Origin: G965279355 sp965279355
GTDB taxonomy: Bacteria > Pseudomonadota > Alphaproteobacteria > CACIAM-22H2
Direction: 5' to 3'
NCBI GenBank assembly: GCA_965279355.1
Contig: OZ257155.1
Span: 1,364,001-1,428,000 of the forward strand
Length of the DNA stretch: 64,000 bases
In this document: positions 42,477-51,065 of the stretch, one piece after another
Position numbering within the stretch: the first letter of the stretch is position 1
Layout: each line of letters opens with the position of its first letter
Notes under the pieces: model-generated
What the model was told of the DNA's origin: nothing
The model's database searches: none
The model's input: the letters and a program-made list of their open reading frames with translations, nothing else
Made by a program: the position numbers and the translations under genes

Positions 42477-43496
42477 TCAGTTCTTCGCCTGATCGACCAG
42501 CTTGTTCTTGGAGATCCACGGCATCATGGCGCGCAGCTTGGTGCCGACTTCCTCGATGCCCTTTTCCGCCGACAGGCGGCGGGTGGCCTTGAAGCTCGGC
42601 TGGCCGGCGGCGTTCTCCAGCATCCAGTCGCGCACGAACTGGCCGGACTGGATCTCGTGGAGGATCTTCTTCATCTCCTTGCGGGTCTCGTCGGTGATGA
42701 TGCGCTTGCCGCGCGTGTAGTCGCCGTATTCGGCCGTGTTGGAGATCGAGTAGCGCATGTTCGCCATGCCGCCCTCATAGATGAGGTCGACGATCAGCTT
42801 CACTTCATGCAGACACTCGAAATAGGCCATCTCCGGCGCGTAGCCGGCTTCGACCAGCGTCTCGAAACCCGCATTGATCAGTTCGCACAGGCCGCCGCAC
42901 AGGACCGACTGCTCGCCGAACAGGTCGGTTTCGCATTCTTCCTTGAACGTCGTCTCGATGACGCCGGATCGGCCGCCGCCGATGGCCGACGCATAGGACA
43001 GCGCGATCTCCAGCGCATTGCCGCTCGGGTTCTGGTGCACGGCCACGAGGCAGGGCACGCCGCCGCCCTTCTGGTATTCGCCGCGGACCGTGTGGCCGGG
43101 GCCCTTGGGCGCGATCATGAACACGTCAAGGTCGGGGCGCGGTTCGATCAGGTTGAAATGGATGTTGAGGCCGTGCGCGAAGGCGATCGCCGCACCCTTC
43201 TTCATGTTGTCGCGCAGATCGGCTTTCCACATCGCGGCCTGCAGCTCATCGGGCGTGCAGACCATCATCACATCGGCCCACTTCGCGGCCTCGGCCGGCG
43301 TCATCACCTTGAACTGGTAACCTTCGGCCTTCTTGGCCGACGGCGAGCCCGGGCGCAGGGCGATCACGACGTCCTTGACGCCGCTGTCACGCATGTTGAG
43401 GGCGTGCGCATGGCCCTGACTGCCGAAACCGATCACGGCAACCTTCTTGCCCTTGATGAGGTTCACGTCGGCGTCGCGATCGTAATAAACACGCAT
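42477..43496 (-). CDS. ilvC: Ketol-acid reductoisomerase
   Basis: A 339-residue class I enzyme that isomerises and reduces acetolactate or acetohydroxybutyrate with NADPH. The cofactor motif is VIGFGSQGHAHALNMRDSG; the knotted C-terminal domain carries the metal-binding acids (TDLFGEQSVLCGG, then GFETLVEAGYAPEMAYFECLHE). Length fits the short class I form. It follows ilvN by 138 bp on the same strand as the third Ilv gene. Confidence 0.98.
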   Translation of the reverse strand: MRVYYDRDADVNLIKGKKVAVIGFGSQGHAHALNMRDSGVKDVVIALRPGSPSAKKAEGYQFKVMTPAEAAKWADVMMVCTPDELQAAMWKADLRDNMKKGAAIAFAHGLNIHFNLIEPRPDLDVFMIAPKGPGHTVRGEYQKGGGVPCLVAVHQNPSGNALEIALSYASAIGGGRSGVIETTFKEECETDLFGEQSVLCGGLCELINAGFETLVEAGYAPEMAYFECLHEVKLIVDLIYEGGMANMRYSISNTAEYGDYTRGKRIITDETRKEMKKILHEIQSGQFVRDWMLENAAGQPSFKATRRLSAEKGIEEVGTKLRAMMPWISKNKLVDQAKN

Positions 43497-43634
43497 GATA
43501 CGGTTCCTTGCTTGCAGATATAGAGACAGCGGTTAAGGCGGTGAGCCCCCCGGCCAGGCCCGCAGGCGGCCAATTCGGGGGGTGTTATAGATAGGTCTGG
43601 GCGGCGGGGCTAGGGGCCCCGCTAAAGCCCCCCG

Positions 43635-44186
43635 TTAAAGGCCCTGGGCGCCGCGCGCGATGGCGACGACGCCGGTGCGCGAGACCTCGACCAGGCCCAG
43701 CGGCTCCATCAGCTTGATGAAGGCGTGGATCTTGTCGCTGGAGCCCGTCATCTCGAAGACGAATGAGTCGATCGTTGAGTCGATGGCCCGCGCGCGGAAA
43801 ATATCGGCGATGCGCAGGGATTCCACGCGCTTGTCGCCGGTGCCACGCACCTTGATCAGCGCCAGTTCGCGCTCGACATGCGGGCCGACCATGGTGAGGT
43901 CGCTCACCTTGTGGACCGGCACCAGCCGTTCGAGCTGCGCCTTGATCTGTTCGATGATCATCGGCGTGCCAGACGTGACCACGGTGATGCGCGACAGATG
44001 GTCGGTCATGTCCGTCTCGGCCACGGTCAGGCTTTCGATGTTGTAGCCACGGCCGGAGAACAGGCCGATGACACGCGCCAGCACGCCCGGCTCGTTATCC
44101 ACCACGACCGCGATGGTGTGACGCTCGATACCGATGGACACAGCCGCCGATGCCGGCACTGTCGCCGTTTTTTTCTTGTCGCTCAT
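43635..44186 (-). CDS. ilvN: Acetolactate synthase small (regulatory) subunit
   Basis: A 183-residue regulatory protein with an ACT domain (ERHTIAVVVDNEPGVLARVIG, then FSGRGYNIESLTVAETD) that binds valine, and a C-terminal activation domain (KVRGTGDKRVESLRIADIFR). It raises and feedback-inhibits the activity of the large subunit encoded 48 bp upstream. Named ilvN/ilvH in different species. Confidence 0.96.
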   Translation of the reverse strand: MSDKKKTATVPASAAVSIGIERHTIAVVVDNEPGVLARVIGLFSGRGYNIESLTVAETDMTDHLSRITVVTSGTPMIIEQIKAQLERLVPVHKVSDLTMVGPHVERELALIKVRGTGDKRVESLRIADIFRARAIDSTIDSFVFEMTGSSDKIHAFIKLMEPLGLVEVSRTGVVAIARGAQGL

Positions 44187-44234
44187 TTTTCTTTCCGATC
44201 CCCCGGCCCCGCGAGGTTGCAGGGCGCGCCTTTC

Positions 44235-46043
44235 TCAGACCAGCACCATGCCCTCTTCGGACACGGAACCGCCGGGCTTCTTCTGGTCGGCCGGGCCGAG
44301 CAGCATTTCGTTATGGGCCGCACCCGACGGAATCATCGGGAAGCAGTTTTCCTTCTGGTCGACGCAGACATCGACCATCACCGGCTTCTTGACCTTGAGC
44401 ATTTCCTTGATCACGTCGTCCACCTCGGACGCCTTGGTCGCGCGCAGGCCGACGCAATGGAAACTCTCCGCCAGCTTCACGAAGTCGGGCAGCGAGTCCA
44501 TGTAGCTTTCGGAATAGCGGCCGCCATGCAGCAGTTCCTGCCACTGGCGCACCATGCCCATGTACTGGTTGTTGAGGATGAACGCCTTCACCGGCAGACG
44601 GTACTGGGCGATCGTCGACAGTTCCTGGATGTTCATCAGGATCGACGCTTCGCCGGCAATGTCGACCACCAGCGCGTCGGGATGCGCGACCTGCACGCCC
44701 ATCGCCGCCGGCAGGCCGTAGCCCATGGTGCCGAGGCCGCCAGACGTCATCCAGTGATTGGGCTTGTCGAAACGGAAGTACTGCGCCGCCCACATCTGGT
44801 GCTGGCCGACTTCGGTCGTGATGAACGTCTCGCGATTCTTCGTCAGCTCATACAGGCGCTGAATCGCGTATTGCGGCTTGATGACGGTGTCGGTCTGGAC
44901 ATAGCGCAGGCAGTCGCGCGCGCGCCACTGCTCGAGCTGCTTCCACCACGGCGCCAGCACCTTCGCATCATGCTTGCTCTTGCGCGCCTTCCACGCGGCC
45001 AGCAAGGCGGCGAGCGTTTTCGTGGCGTCGCCGACGATCGGTACGTCCACACGCACGTTCTTGTTGATCGACGACGGATCGATATCGACATGGATCTTCT
45101 TCGAATCAGGCGAGAACGCGTTGAGGCGTCCCGTCACGCGGTCGTCGAACCGCGCACCGATATTGATCATCAGGTCGCAGTCATGCATCGCGTGGTTGGA
45201 TTCCCAGGTCCCGTGCATACCGACCATGCCGAGATACAGCGGATCAGAGGCCGGGAACACGCCAAGGCCCATCAGCGTCAGCGTGCAGGGAAAGCCCGTG
45301 CTGCGGATCAGCTGCGTCAGCAGCTCCGACGCCTTCGGACCCGAATTCACCACGCCGCCGCCGCAATAGAAAAGCGGCCGCTTGGCCTGCATCATCAGAT
45401 CGACGGCTTCCTCGATGCGGCGCTGATCGGGATCGGTGCGCGGGTTGTAGCTGGCGCGCGGTGTACCCGCGGCCGTGTAGGCCGATGTCTTGTTGATCAG
45501 GATGTCCTTGGGCAGATCGATGACGACAGGGCCCGGACGGCCGCTGCGCGCGACGTGAAACGCCTCATGCACCGTCGCCGACAGCCTGGTGATGTCCTTC
45601 ACCAGATAGTTGTGCTTGGTGCAGGGACGCGTAATGCCGGTCGTATCGGCTTCCTGGAAGGCGTCGTTGCCGATCAGATGCGTCGGCACCTGGCCGGTCA
45701 GACAGACCACCGGGATCGAATCCATCAGCGCGTCGGTCAGGCCGGTGACGGCGTTGGTCGCACCGGGACCCGAGGTCACCAGCACCACGCCCACCTTGCC
45801 GGTCGAGCGCGCATAGCCTTCGGCCGCATGCACCGCGCCGCCTTCCTGGCGAACCAGGATGTGGCGGATCGAGTTCTGCTGGAACAGCGCGTCGTAGATC
45901 GGCAGGACCGCGCCACCGGGGTATCCGAAGATGACGTCGACGCCCTGCTCGACGAGGGCTTTGAGGAGAACCTCGGAGCCGCTCAGTTCGCTCGCGGGAG
46001 TCGATGCTGCCTTGCCGCCTGCCGGCGCTGTCTTGGTCGCCAT
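44235..46043 (-). CDS. ilvB: Acetolactate synthase large (catalytic) subunit
   Basis: A 602-residue thiamine-diphosphate enzyme joining two pyruvates, or pyruvate and 2-oxobutyrate. The TPP-activating Glu is in ILVRQEGGAVHAAEGYARS, the cofactor-binding segment in GEASILMNIQEL followed by QWQELLHGGRYS, and the N-terminal GVDVIFGYPGGAVLP is typical. The first 20 residues are a low-complexity Ala/Ser/Lys extension. First gene of the ilvB-ilvN-ilvC run. Confidence 0.97.
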   Translation of the reverse strand: MATKTAPAGGKAASTPASELSGSEVLLKALVEQGVDVIFGYPGGAVLPIYDALFQQNSIRHILVRQEGGAVHAAEGYARSTGKVGVVLVTSGPGATNAVTGLTDALMDSIPVVCLTGQVPTHLIGNDAFQEADTTGITRPCTKHNYLVKDITRLSATVHEAFHVARSGRPGPVVIDLPKDILINKTSAYTAAGTPRASYNPRTDPDQRRIEEAVDLMMQAKRPLFYCGGGVVNSGPKASELLTQLIRSTGFPCTLTLMGLGVFPASDPLYLGMVGMHGTWESNHAMHDCDLMINIGARFDDRVTGRLNAFSPDSKKIHVDIDPSSINKNVRVDVPIVGDATKTLAALLAAWKARKSKHDAKVLAPWWKQLEQWRARDCLRYVQTDTVIKPQYAIQRLYELTKNRETFITTEVGQHQMWAAQYFRFDKPNHWMTSGGLGTMGYGLPAAMGVQVAHPDALVVDIAGEASILMNIQELSTIAQYRLPVKAFILNNQYMGMVRQWQELLHGGRYSESYMDSLPDFVKLAESFHCVGLRATKASEVDDVIKEMLKVKKPVMVDVCVDQKENCFPMIPSGAAHNEMLLGPADQKKPGGSVSEEGMVLV

Positions 46044-46115
46044 AATACAAACCTTTGAAAATGCAGCCCTTTATTGGCAAGAGGCCGAATGGGGGCTGAC
46101 TTGATGCGGCGTAAC

Positions 46116-47078
46116 CTAGCCCGGAGACTCGAATCCGTCAACTTTTTTTCTAATAAACGAAAAGGTTTCTGACCGTAGGCTTTCCGAATATTGCTCACTG
46201 CAAATGTAGGGATCGTTAACCTGGTGGCGAAACCAGGTGACCTGCCGCTTGGCATAGTTGCGGGTCGCCTTCTGAAACCGTGCAACGGCCTCCTCCCGCG
46301 ACAGCGTGCCGTCGAGAAGCGCCGCCAGCTCGCGGACCCCCAGCGCCTTCATGGCCGGCAGGTTGGCGTCCAGGCCGAGGGCGAGCAGCGCCCGCACCTC
46401 CTCTAGCGCGCCGCTGGCCAGCATGGCCTCGCACCGGGTGTCGCAGGAGGCGTAGAGGACCTCGCGCGGCGGCGACATCACCACGGTGATGAACCGATGC
46501 GGCGCCTCGTCCACCGGGAGTTTCTGGAACGAGTCCAGCGAACGACCCGTCGCCGTCACGACCTCCCAGGCGCGCAGCACGCGGGTCGTGTCGCCGGGAT
46601 TGAGCCTGGCTGACGACGGGTCGAGCGCCACAAGCTCCGCATGAAACGCAGCGGCGCCGAGCGTTTCGTGGCGCGCCCGCGCCTGCGCACGGATCTCTTC
46701 GGGAATATCCGGGATCGGCGCCAGCCCCTCCATGAGCGCACGGATATAAAGCCCGGTGCCGCCGACCACGACCGGCAGGCGCCCTTCCCGCTCCGTCTCG
46801 GCGATCGCGGCAATCGCCATCTCCCGCCAGCGCGCCGCCGTGCAGCGCTGGTCCGCCGACAGCACGCCGTACAAAAGATGCGGCGCGCGCGCCGTGTCGG
46901 CGTCGTTCGGACGTGCCGTCAGCACCGAGAGCTCGCGATAGACCTGCATCGCATCGGCGTTGATCACGGTGCCGTTGAACGCTTCGGCGATCGCCAGCGC
47001 GAGCGCCGACTTGCCGCTGGCGGTCGGCCCGCCGACCACCACCACCGGAGTTTCCTTGCCAAGCCCGTCCCGCTTCAC
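46116..47078 (-). CDS. miaA: tRNA dimethylallyltransferase
   Basis: A 320-residue enzyme that adds an isoprenyl group to A37 of tRNAs reading UNN codons. Motifs: P-loop VVGGPTASGKSALALAIA, the DAMQVYRELSVLTARP catalytic Asp region, and VVGGTGLYIRALMEGL. The C-terminal NYAKRQVTWFRHQ helix-binding element is present. It ends 72 bp before ilvB on the same strand and starts only 21 bp from the divergent serB gene. Confidence 0.96.
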   Translation of the reverse strand: MKRDGLGKETPVVVVGGPTASGKSALALAIAEAFNGTVINADAMQVYRELSVLTARPNDADTARAPHLLYGVLSADQRCTAARWREMAIAAIAETEREGRLPVVVGGTGLYIRALMEGLAPIPDIPEEIRAQARARHETLGAAAFHAELVALDPSSARLNPGDTTRVLRAWEVVTATGRSLDSFQKLPVDEAPHRFITVVMSPPREVLYASCDTRCEAMLASGALEEVRALLALGLDANLPAMKALGVRELAALLDGTLSREEAVARFQKATRNYAKRQVTWFRHQVNDPYICSEQYSESLRSETFSFIRKKVDGFESPG

Positions 47079-47099
47079 GATGATGCGCCGCCTCTACCG

Positions 47100-47999
47100 A
47101 TGGCCATGACCCACACACTCGTCCTGATCGCCGACCCCGCCCGCGCGGACCTGCACGATAGCATCGTCAGCAGCGTCCGCGACGCCCTGACCGCGCGCGG
47201 CATCGCGCCGGGTGTCCCGACATGGCTGGCCGAGCGCATCGCCGCGGACATCCCGTTCGGCGGCGATCCGGCCGCCGCAAATGCCGTCGCCAGAGCGACT
47301 GTGAAGTCCCTCTCGATCGACGCCAACGTGGTTGCCAATGCCAGCCGCCGCAAGAAGCTGCTGGTCGCCGACATGGAATCCACGCTGATCGAGAACGAGT
47401 TTCTGGACGATATCGGCACGCGCGCCGGGCTGGGCGACAGGATCACCGAAATCACCCGCCGCGCGATGGCCGGCGAACTCGATTTTGCCGGGGCCCTACG
47501 CGAGCGCGTGGCGATGCTGAAGGACAAGCCGGCAACGCTGCTCGAAGAGGTCTATGCCGGCCTGAAGGTCACGCCGGGCGCAAAGACGCTGGTTGCCACG
47601 ATGCGCCGCGATGGCGCCCTGACCGCCATCGTCTCGGGCGGCTTCCGTTTCTTCGTTTCGCGTGTCGGCGAGATCCTTGGCACCGACACTGTCGAAGCCA
47701 ATGATCTCAACATCGCCGACGCCGTTCTCGCCGGCACCGTGAAAGAGCCGATCTTCGACCGCACGAGCAAGCGCCTGACGCTGGAAAAGCTCGCAGCCTC
47801 GTGCAATCTTGCGATGGCCGAGACCATGGCGGTCGGCGACGGCGCCAACGATATCGAGATGGTGCGAATGGCGGGACTGGGCGTCGCCTTCCGCGCCAAG
47901 CAGGTGCTGGCCGATGCCGCCGACGCGGCGGTCATGCACGGCGACCTGACGGCGCTGTTGTATCTGCAGGGCTATCGCCGGATCGAGTTCGCGGCCTAG
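47100..47999 (+). CDS. serB: Phosphoserine phosphatase
   Basis: A 299-residue HAD-family enzyme releasing serine from phosphoserine. ATG 47100 or the in-frame ATG at 47106 start the protein (MAMTHTLVLIADPARAD); an ACT-like N-terminal region of about 75 residues precedes the catalytic domain. Motif I reads VADMESTLIENEF: the usual second Asp of DxDST is Glu here. Motif II (TAIVSGGFRFFV) and motif IV (VGDGANDIEMVRMAGLGVAF) are intact. It is divergent from miaA and convergent with the lipoprotein gene, overlapping it by 4 bp. Confidence 0.94.
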   Translation: MAMTHTLVLIADPARADLHDSIVSSVRDALTARGIAPGVPTWLAERIAADIPFGGDPAAANAVARATVKSLSIDANVVANASRRKKLLVADMESTLIENEFLDDIGTRAGLGDRITEITRRAMAGELDFAGALRERVAMLKDKPATLLEEVYAGLKVTPGAKTLVATMRRDGALTAIVSGGFRFFVSRVGEILGTDTVEANDLNIADAVLAGTVKEPIFDRTSKRLTLEKLAASCNLAMAETMAVGDGANDIEMVRMAGLGVAFRAKQVLADAADAAVMHGDLTALLYLQGYRRIEFAA

Positions 48000-48418
48000 C
48001 CGCCCGAGACGTCGAACACGACAACGTCGCGGACATGCCAGCCATCGACGCCACGCACGAAGCGTGCCTCCATGTTCTGGATCATCGCGGGACGGCCGGC
48101 CAGCGACGCCGCAACGACGACCTTGCAGACATGGCCCAGCCGTTCGTCGCCGGTCCGCCGGCAGGACACTTTGCGGGCCGAAGTGACCCGCAATGCGAGG
48201 TTTGCCTCAAAGGCGAGATTGACGTTGGGAAACCGGCGGAAGAGCTCCGGGACCTGCGCCTTCTGATCCCGCCGCCGCTCCGCCGCCCATTCGCCATGCA
48301 GCCGCTCGATTGCTTCGCGGATGGCTGCGTCGTCGGGCTCGGGATCGCCGCCACATCCAACCACCAGCAGCAGCGCCAGAGCGCCCAACAGGCAGCGGAA
48401 GGCGGTCCGTCCGCTCAA
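47996..48418 (-). CDS. Small putative lipoprotein of unknown function
   Basis: A 140-residue protein with a lipoprotein signal peptide: hydrophobic LLGALALLLVVGCGG, with a lipobox VVGC putting the lipidated Cys at residue 22. The mature part is a compact alpha/beta domain containing two Cys (VSCRRTG, GHVCKVV) that may pair, and ends VRGVDGWHVRDVVVFDVSGG. No family name recognised. Its start overlaps the stop of the upstream DUF1489 gene by four bases. Confidence 0.75.
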   Translation of the reverse strand: MSGRTAFRCLLGALALLLVVGCGGDPEPDDAAIREAIERLHGEWAAERRRDQKAQVPELFRRFPNVNLAFEANLALRVTSARKVSCRRTGDERLGHVCKVVVAASLAGRPAMIQNMEARFVRGVDGWHVRDVVVFDVSGG

Positions 48419-48849
48419 AGCAGTCCCAGCTCCCGCAGCTCGTCGACCATCTTGGGCGGCATGTCGGCCGCGCCCTTGCCGAGGCTGTCGAGATCGGGCG
48501 GCGCGCTGGACGCGTCGAGATAGCGCCAGCCCTGGAACGCGCGCATGGGACGCGGCGCCACGCGCACCAGCTTGCGGTCCAGCAGGATCTTGCAGTGCGG
48601 CTCGCCCTTCCAGTCGACGGACTCGATGCCGACGATGCGCTGGCGCACCCGGATCACGCCCTTCATCACCCAGTACATGGACCCGACACCGACGATCTCG
48701 TCGGCACGCTTGGGCATGCTGCGGGTGATGTGGCGGCGCTCCGGCTTCTGGCCGGCTTTCTTGGCGTCGTCCCAGCGCTTTTTCTGCCAGGCGGCCAGTT
48801 CGTCGGGTTCGGAAACACCGACGCAGAGTTTGACGATATGAACGGTCAC
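48415..48849 (-). CDS. DUF1489 family protein
   Basis: A 144-residue soluble protein with the DUF1489 layout: HIVKLCVGVSEPDELAAW, HITRSMPKRADEIVGVGSMYW, then VRQRIVGIESVDWKGEPHCK and the C-terminal PRPMRAFQGWRYL. The family is widespread in alphaproteobacteria and of unknown function. ATGA overlap (48415-48418) couples it to the lipoprotein gene. Confidence 0.88.
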   Translation of the reverse strand: MTVHIVKLCVGVSEPDELAAWQKKRWDDAKKAGQKPERRHITRSMPKRADEIVGVGSMYWVMKGVIRVRQRIVGIESVDWKGEPHCKILLDRKLVRVAPRPMRAFQGWRYLDASSAPPDLDSLGKGAADMPPKMVDELRELGLL

Positions 48850-48871
48850 GGCGCGACTATAGGGAAAAACA

Positions 48872-48897
48872 AAAACGGCCGCATCAGCGGCCGTTTT
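48872..48897 (-). terminator. Strong intrinsic terminator
   Basis: AAAACGGCCGC (48872-48882) and GCGGCCGTTTT (48887-48897) form an 11-bp perfect stem with a 4-base loop; on the reverse strand it runs into TTTTTGTTTTT. It lies 43 bases after the stop of the pseudo-Hpt gene and ends that transcript; it may also work in the other direction. Confidence 0.9.
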
Positions 48898-48939
48898 GTC
48901 GTCTCAAAAAACCTGTGGATCAGGCCAGGTCTGATTGGA

Positions 48940-49431
48940 TCAGGTGGGCCGGCCGACGACCTTCTCCAATTCGGCCACGATCGCCATGCCAACCGGATTC
49001 GTGTCGCCCCGAATCCCGCGACCGGTTACCACCGCGATCGAATCGACATGCGCCTTCATGATGGCGAGTTCCTTCGGGGTCGGCTGACGCAGCGCCTCGA
49101 TATAGCGGCACAGCGAATCGCCAAAGCGGGTGACCAGGTTGTAGCCGGCGCTGGTGCCCTGTCCCTTGAGCTCGAACGACACGCGGAACATGTCATCCAG
49201 GAGCTGGCGGTCCTGGCCCTGCGTCGCCATCACCTTGCCCATCAGCTCGGTCAGCCTGACGACCTCGCTTTTGACATGGATTTCCATCTGCGGCCGAAGG
49301 TCTTCGACCGCCTTTTCCGCCTTGGCCAGCAGATTGGGATCGAGGCCCTTGTTGGGGCGGCCGTCATCAACCTGCGCCTTCAGCTTGTTGGGCGGGTTGA
49401 TGATCTGAACCTTGGTTTCCTGGTCGCTCAT
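48940..49431 (-). CDS. Hpt-like four-helix protein lacking the phospho-acceptor His
   Basis: A 163-residue, mostly helical soluble protein. Residues 83-110 read RVSFELKGQGTSAGYNLVTR and FGDSLCRYI, which resemble the histidine-phosphotransfer consensus HxLKGxxxxxGAxxL, but the His position is Phe86. The N-terminal 30 residues (KVQIINPPNKLKAQVDDG) look extended. It is encoded 24 bp downstream of a single-domain response regulator and ends at a strong terminator, so the two form an operon. It could sequester or sense the regulator without phosphotransfer. The Hpt relation is by eye. Confidence 0.6.
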   Translation of the reverse strand: MSDQETKVQIINPPNKLKAQVDDGRPNKGLDPNLLAKAEKAVEDLRPQMEIHVKSEVVRLTELMGKVMATQGQDRQLLDDMFRVSFELKGQGTSAGYNLVTRFGDSLCRYIEALRQPTPKELAIMKAHVDSIAVVTGRGIRGDTNPVGMAIVAELEKVVGRPT

Positions 49432-49455
49432 AACGTCCTGTCTCCAGAGTCCAGG

Positions 49456-49992
49456 TCAGGCCTGAACCGGTTTTGCGTCTGCGTCGCTCGAACTGGCTGC
49501 CGGCTTGTTGAGCCGCCCGCGGCGCTCGGGTCCACCATAGTCCTCACTCCGCCGCCGCCGATCGGGCCCGAAATATCCCTTCGCACGGACGAACGGCCGC
49601 GGATTTTCGATGATGTTCGTCATCCGCATCAACAACGTCTTCGGTGTCACAGGCTTCGCAAGGAACTCCGTGACACCAGCATCGCGCGCCGCAAAGATAC
49701 GCGAGCGCTCTGTATGCCCGGTCATCATGATGATCGGCAGAAACGGATTGGGGCTGTCCTCGTTCGTCCGCACCTGACGGACGAATTCGAGCCCGTCCAT
49801 CGTCTCCATCACCCAGTCGACGATCGCAACATCGATGGTGCCGGATTTCAGTTCTTCCAGCGCCTGCTTGCCGTCTGATGCCTCGCGGATGACCTGAACG
49901 CCCAGCGCGTTCAGCACCGTTTTCACGAGCATGCGCATGTTCTTGCTGTCATCGACCAGCAGCACGCGCAGTTTAGAAAGATTATAACCCAT
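49456..49992 (-). CDS. CheY-like response regulator with basic C-terminal tail
   Basis: A 178-residue protein: receiver domain (residues 8-128) with acidic pair in VLLVDDSKNMR, phospho-acceptor Asp in VAIVDWVMETMDG, Thr in IMMTGHTE and Lys in FLAKPVTP, all intact. The rest is a basic tail with a repeated motif, YFGPDRRRR and YGGPERRGR. It has no output domain, so it acts through protein contact. Operon partner is the downstream Hpt-like protein. The 158 bp in front of it are AT-rich and should contain its promoter. Confidence 0.88.
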   Translation of the reverse strand: MGYNLSKLRVLLVDDSKNMRMLVKTVLNALGVQVIREASDGKQALEELKSGTIDVAIVDWVMETMDGLEFVRQVRTNEDSPNPFLPIIMMTGHTERSRIFAARDAGVTEFLAKPVTPKTLLMRMTNIIENPRPFVRAKGYFGPDRRRRSEDYGGPERRGRLNKPAASSSDADAKPVQA

Positions 49993-50150
49993 CCAGGTTC
50001 GCCCCGACCGCTGACCCCGGCACTAAAACAGGCCCGACAGCCCGTCAACAAAATCAGTCGTTCACTAACATCCGCAGCTTTTATTCTTTATTTTTTATAT
50101 CTGGTTATTCCGACGCCCGCACCTAAATAAATGCGTCGTTCAAAGGTTAA

Positions 50151-51056
50151 TTACCCCCGTCGGCTCCTCAACGCCATCGATACTTTTGACGCCGGAGAGC
50201 GCTGAAGATAATCGCAAATCAGCCAACCCGCGTCAGCAAGTTTGTCCAGATCGACACCGGTTTCTATCCCCAGCCCGCCGAGCAGATAACGCACGTCTTC
50301 AGACGCGACATTGCCTGACGCGCCTTTGGCATAAGGGCAGCCGCCAAGGCCGGCGACCGAAGAATCAACGACTGAAACGCCGCGCTCCAGGCAAGCCAGG
50401 ATGTTCGCCAGCGCCTGGCCATACGTATCGTGGAAATGCACCGCCAGCCTGTCGCGTGGCATACGGACTGCAACCGCTTCAACCATAGCCGCGGCCTTCA
50501 TCGGTGTGCCGACCCCGATCGTGTCGCCGAGCGAAATTTCGTAACAACCGAGATCGTGCAGGCGCGCTGCAACATCCGCGACCGCGCCCGGTGCGATATC
50601 GCCCTCATAGGGACAGCCGAGCACGCAGGAGATATAGCCGCGCACGCGAATGCCATCGCGTTGCGCGGCAGCCGCAACCGGCGCGAAGCGCTCCAGACTC
50701 TCGGCGATCGAGCAATTGATGTTCCGCTGCGAAAACGCTTCCGACGCCGCGCCGAAGATAGCGATCTCGCGGGCGCCCGCGGCCTTAGCGGCATCATAGC
50801 CTTGCAGGTTCGGCACCAGCACCGGATATGACACGCCGGGACGCGCCGTGATCTGCGCCAGCACCGTTGCCGTATCGGCCATCTGCGGCACCCATTTCGG
50901 CGAGACAAAGCTCCCGGCTTCGATGGCTTTGAGCCCGGCATCCGCCAGCGCCTCGATCAGCCGCACGCGCATCTCCAGCGGAACGGCACGCGCTTCATTC
51001 TGCAGCCCGTCGCGCGGACCGACTTCGACCATCTTCACGGAACGGGGGAAGGCCAT
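50151..51056 (-). CDS. liuE: Hydroxymethylglutaryl-CoA lyase
   Basis: A 301-residue TIM-barrel enzyme splitting HMG-CoA to acetyl-CoA and acetoacetate, the last step of leucine breakdown. Signatures: MVEVGPRDGLQNEARAV at the N-terminus (metal Asp), the Cys in VLGCPYEGD, HFHDTYGQALAN and the signature VAGLGGCPYAKGASGNV with its catalytic Cys. It is the last gene of the leucine operon, 9 bp after liuD. Confidence 0.95.
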   Translation of the reverse strand: MAFPRSVKMVEVGPRDGLQNEARAVPLEMRVRLIEALADAGLKAIEAGSFVSPKWVPQMADTATVLAQITARPGVSYPVLVPNLQGYDAAKAAGAREIAIFGAASEAFSQRNINCSIAESLERFAPVAAAAQRDGIRVRGYISCVLGCPYEGDIAPGAVADVAARLHDLGCYEISLGDTIGVGTPMKAAAMVEAVAVRMPRDRLAVHFHDTYGQALANILACLERGVSVVDSSVAGLGGCPYAKGASGNVASEDVRYLLGGLGIETGVDLDKLADAGWLICDYLQRSPASKVSMALRSRRG

Positions 51057-51065
51057 GTCCCTACC

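Noticed and set aside
43878..46058. Very long forward-strand frame (726 codons) opposite ilvN and ilvB
   Set aside because: It is antisense to two clearly conserved enzymes; its product is Arg/His-rich, as expected from GC-rich third-position shadowing.
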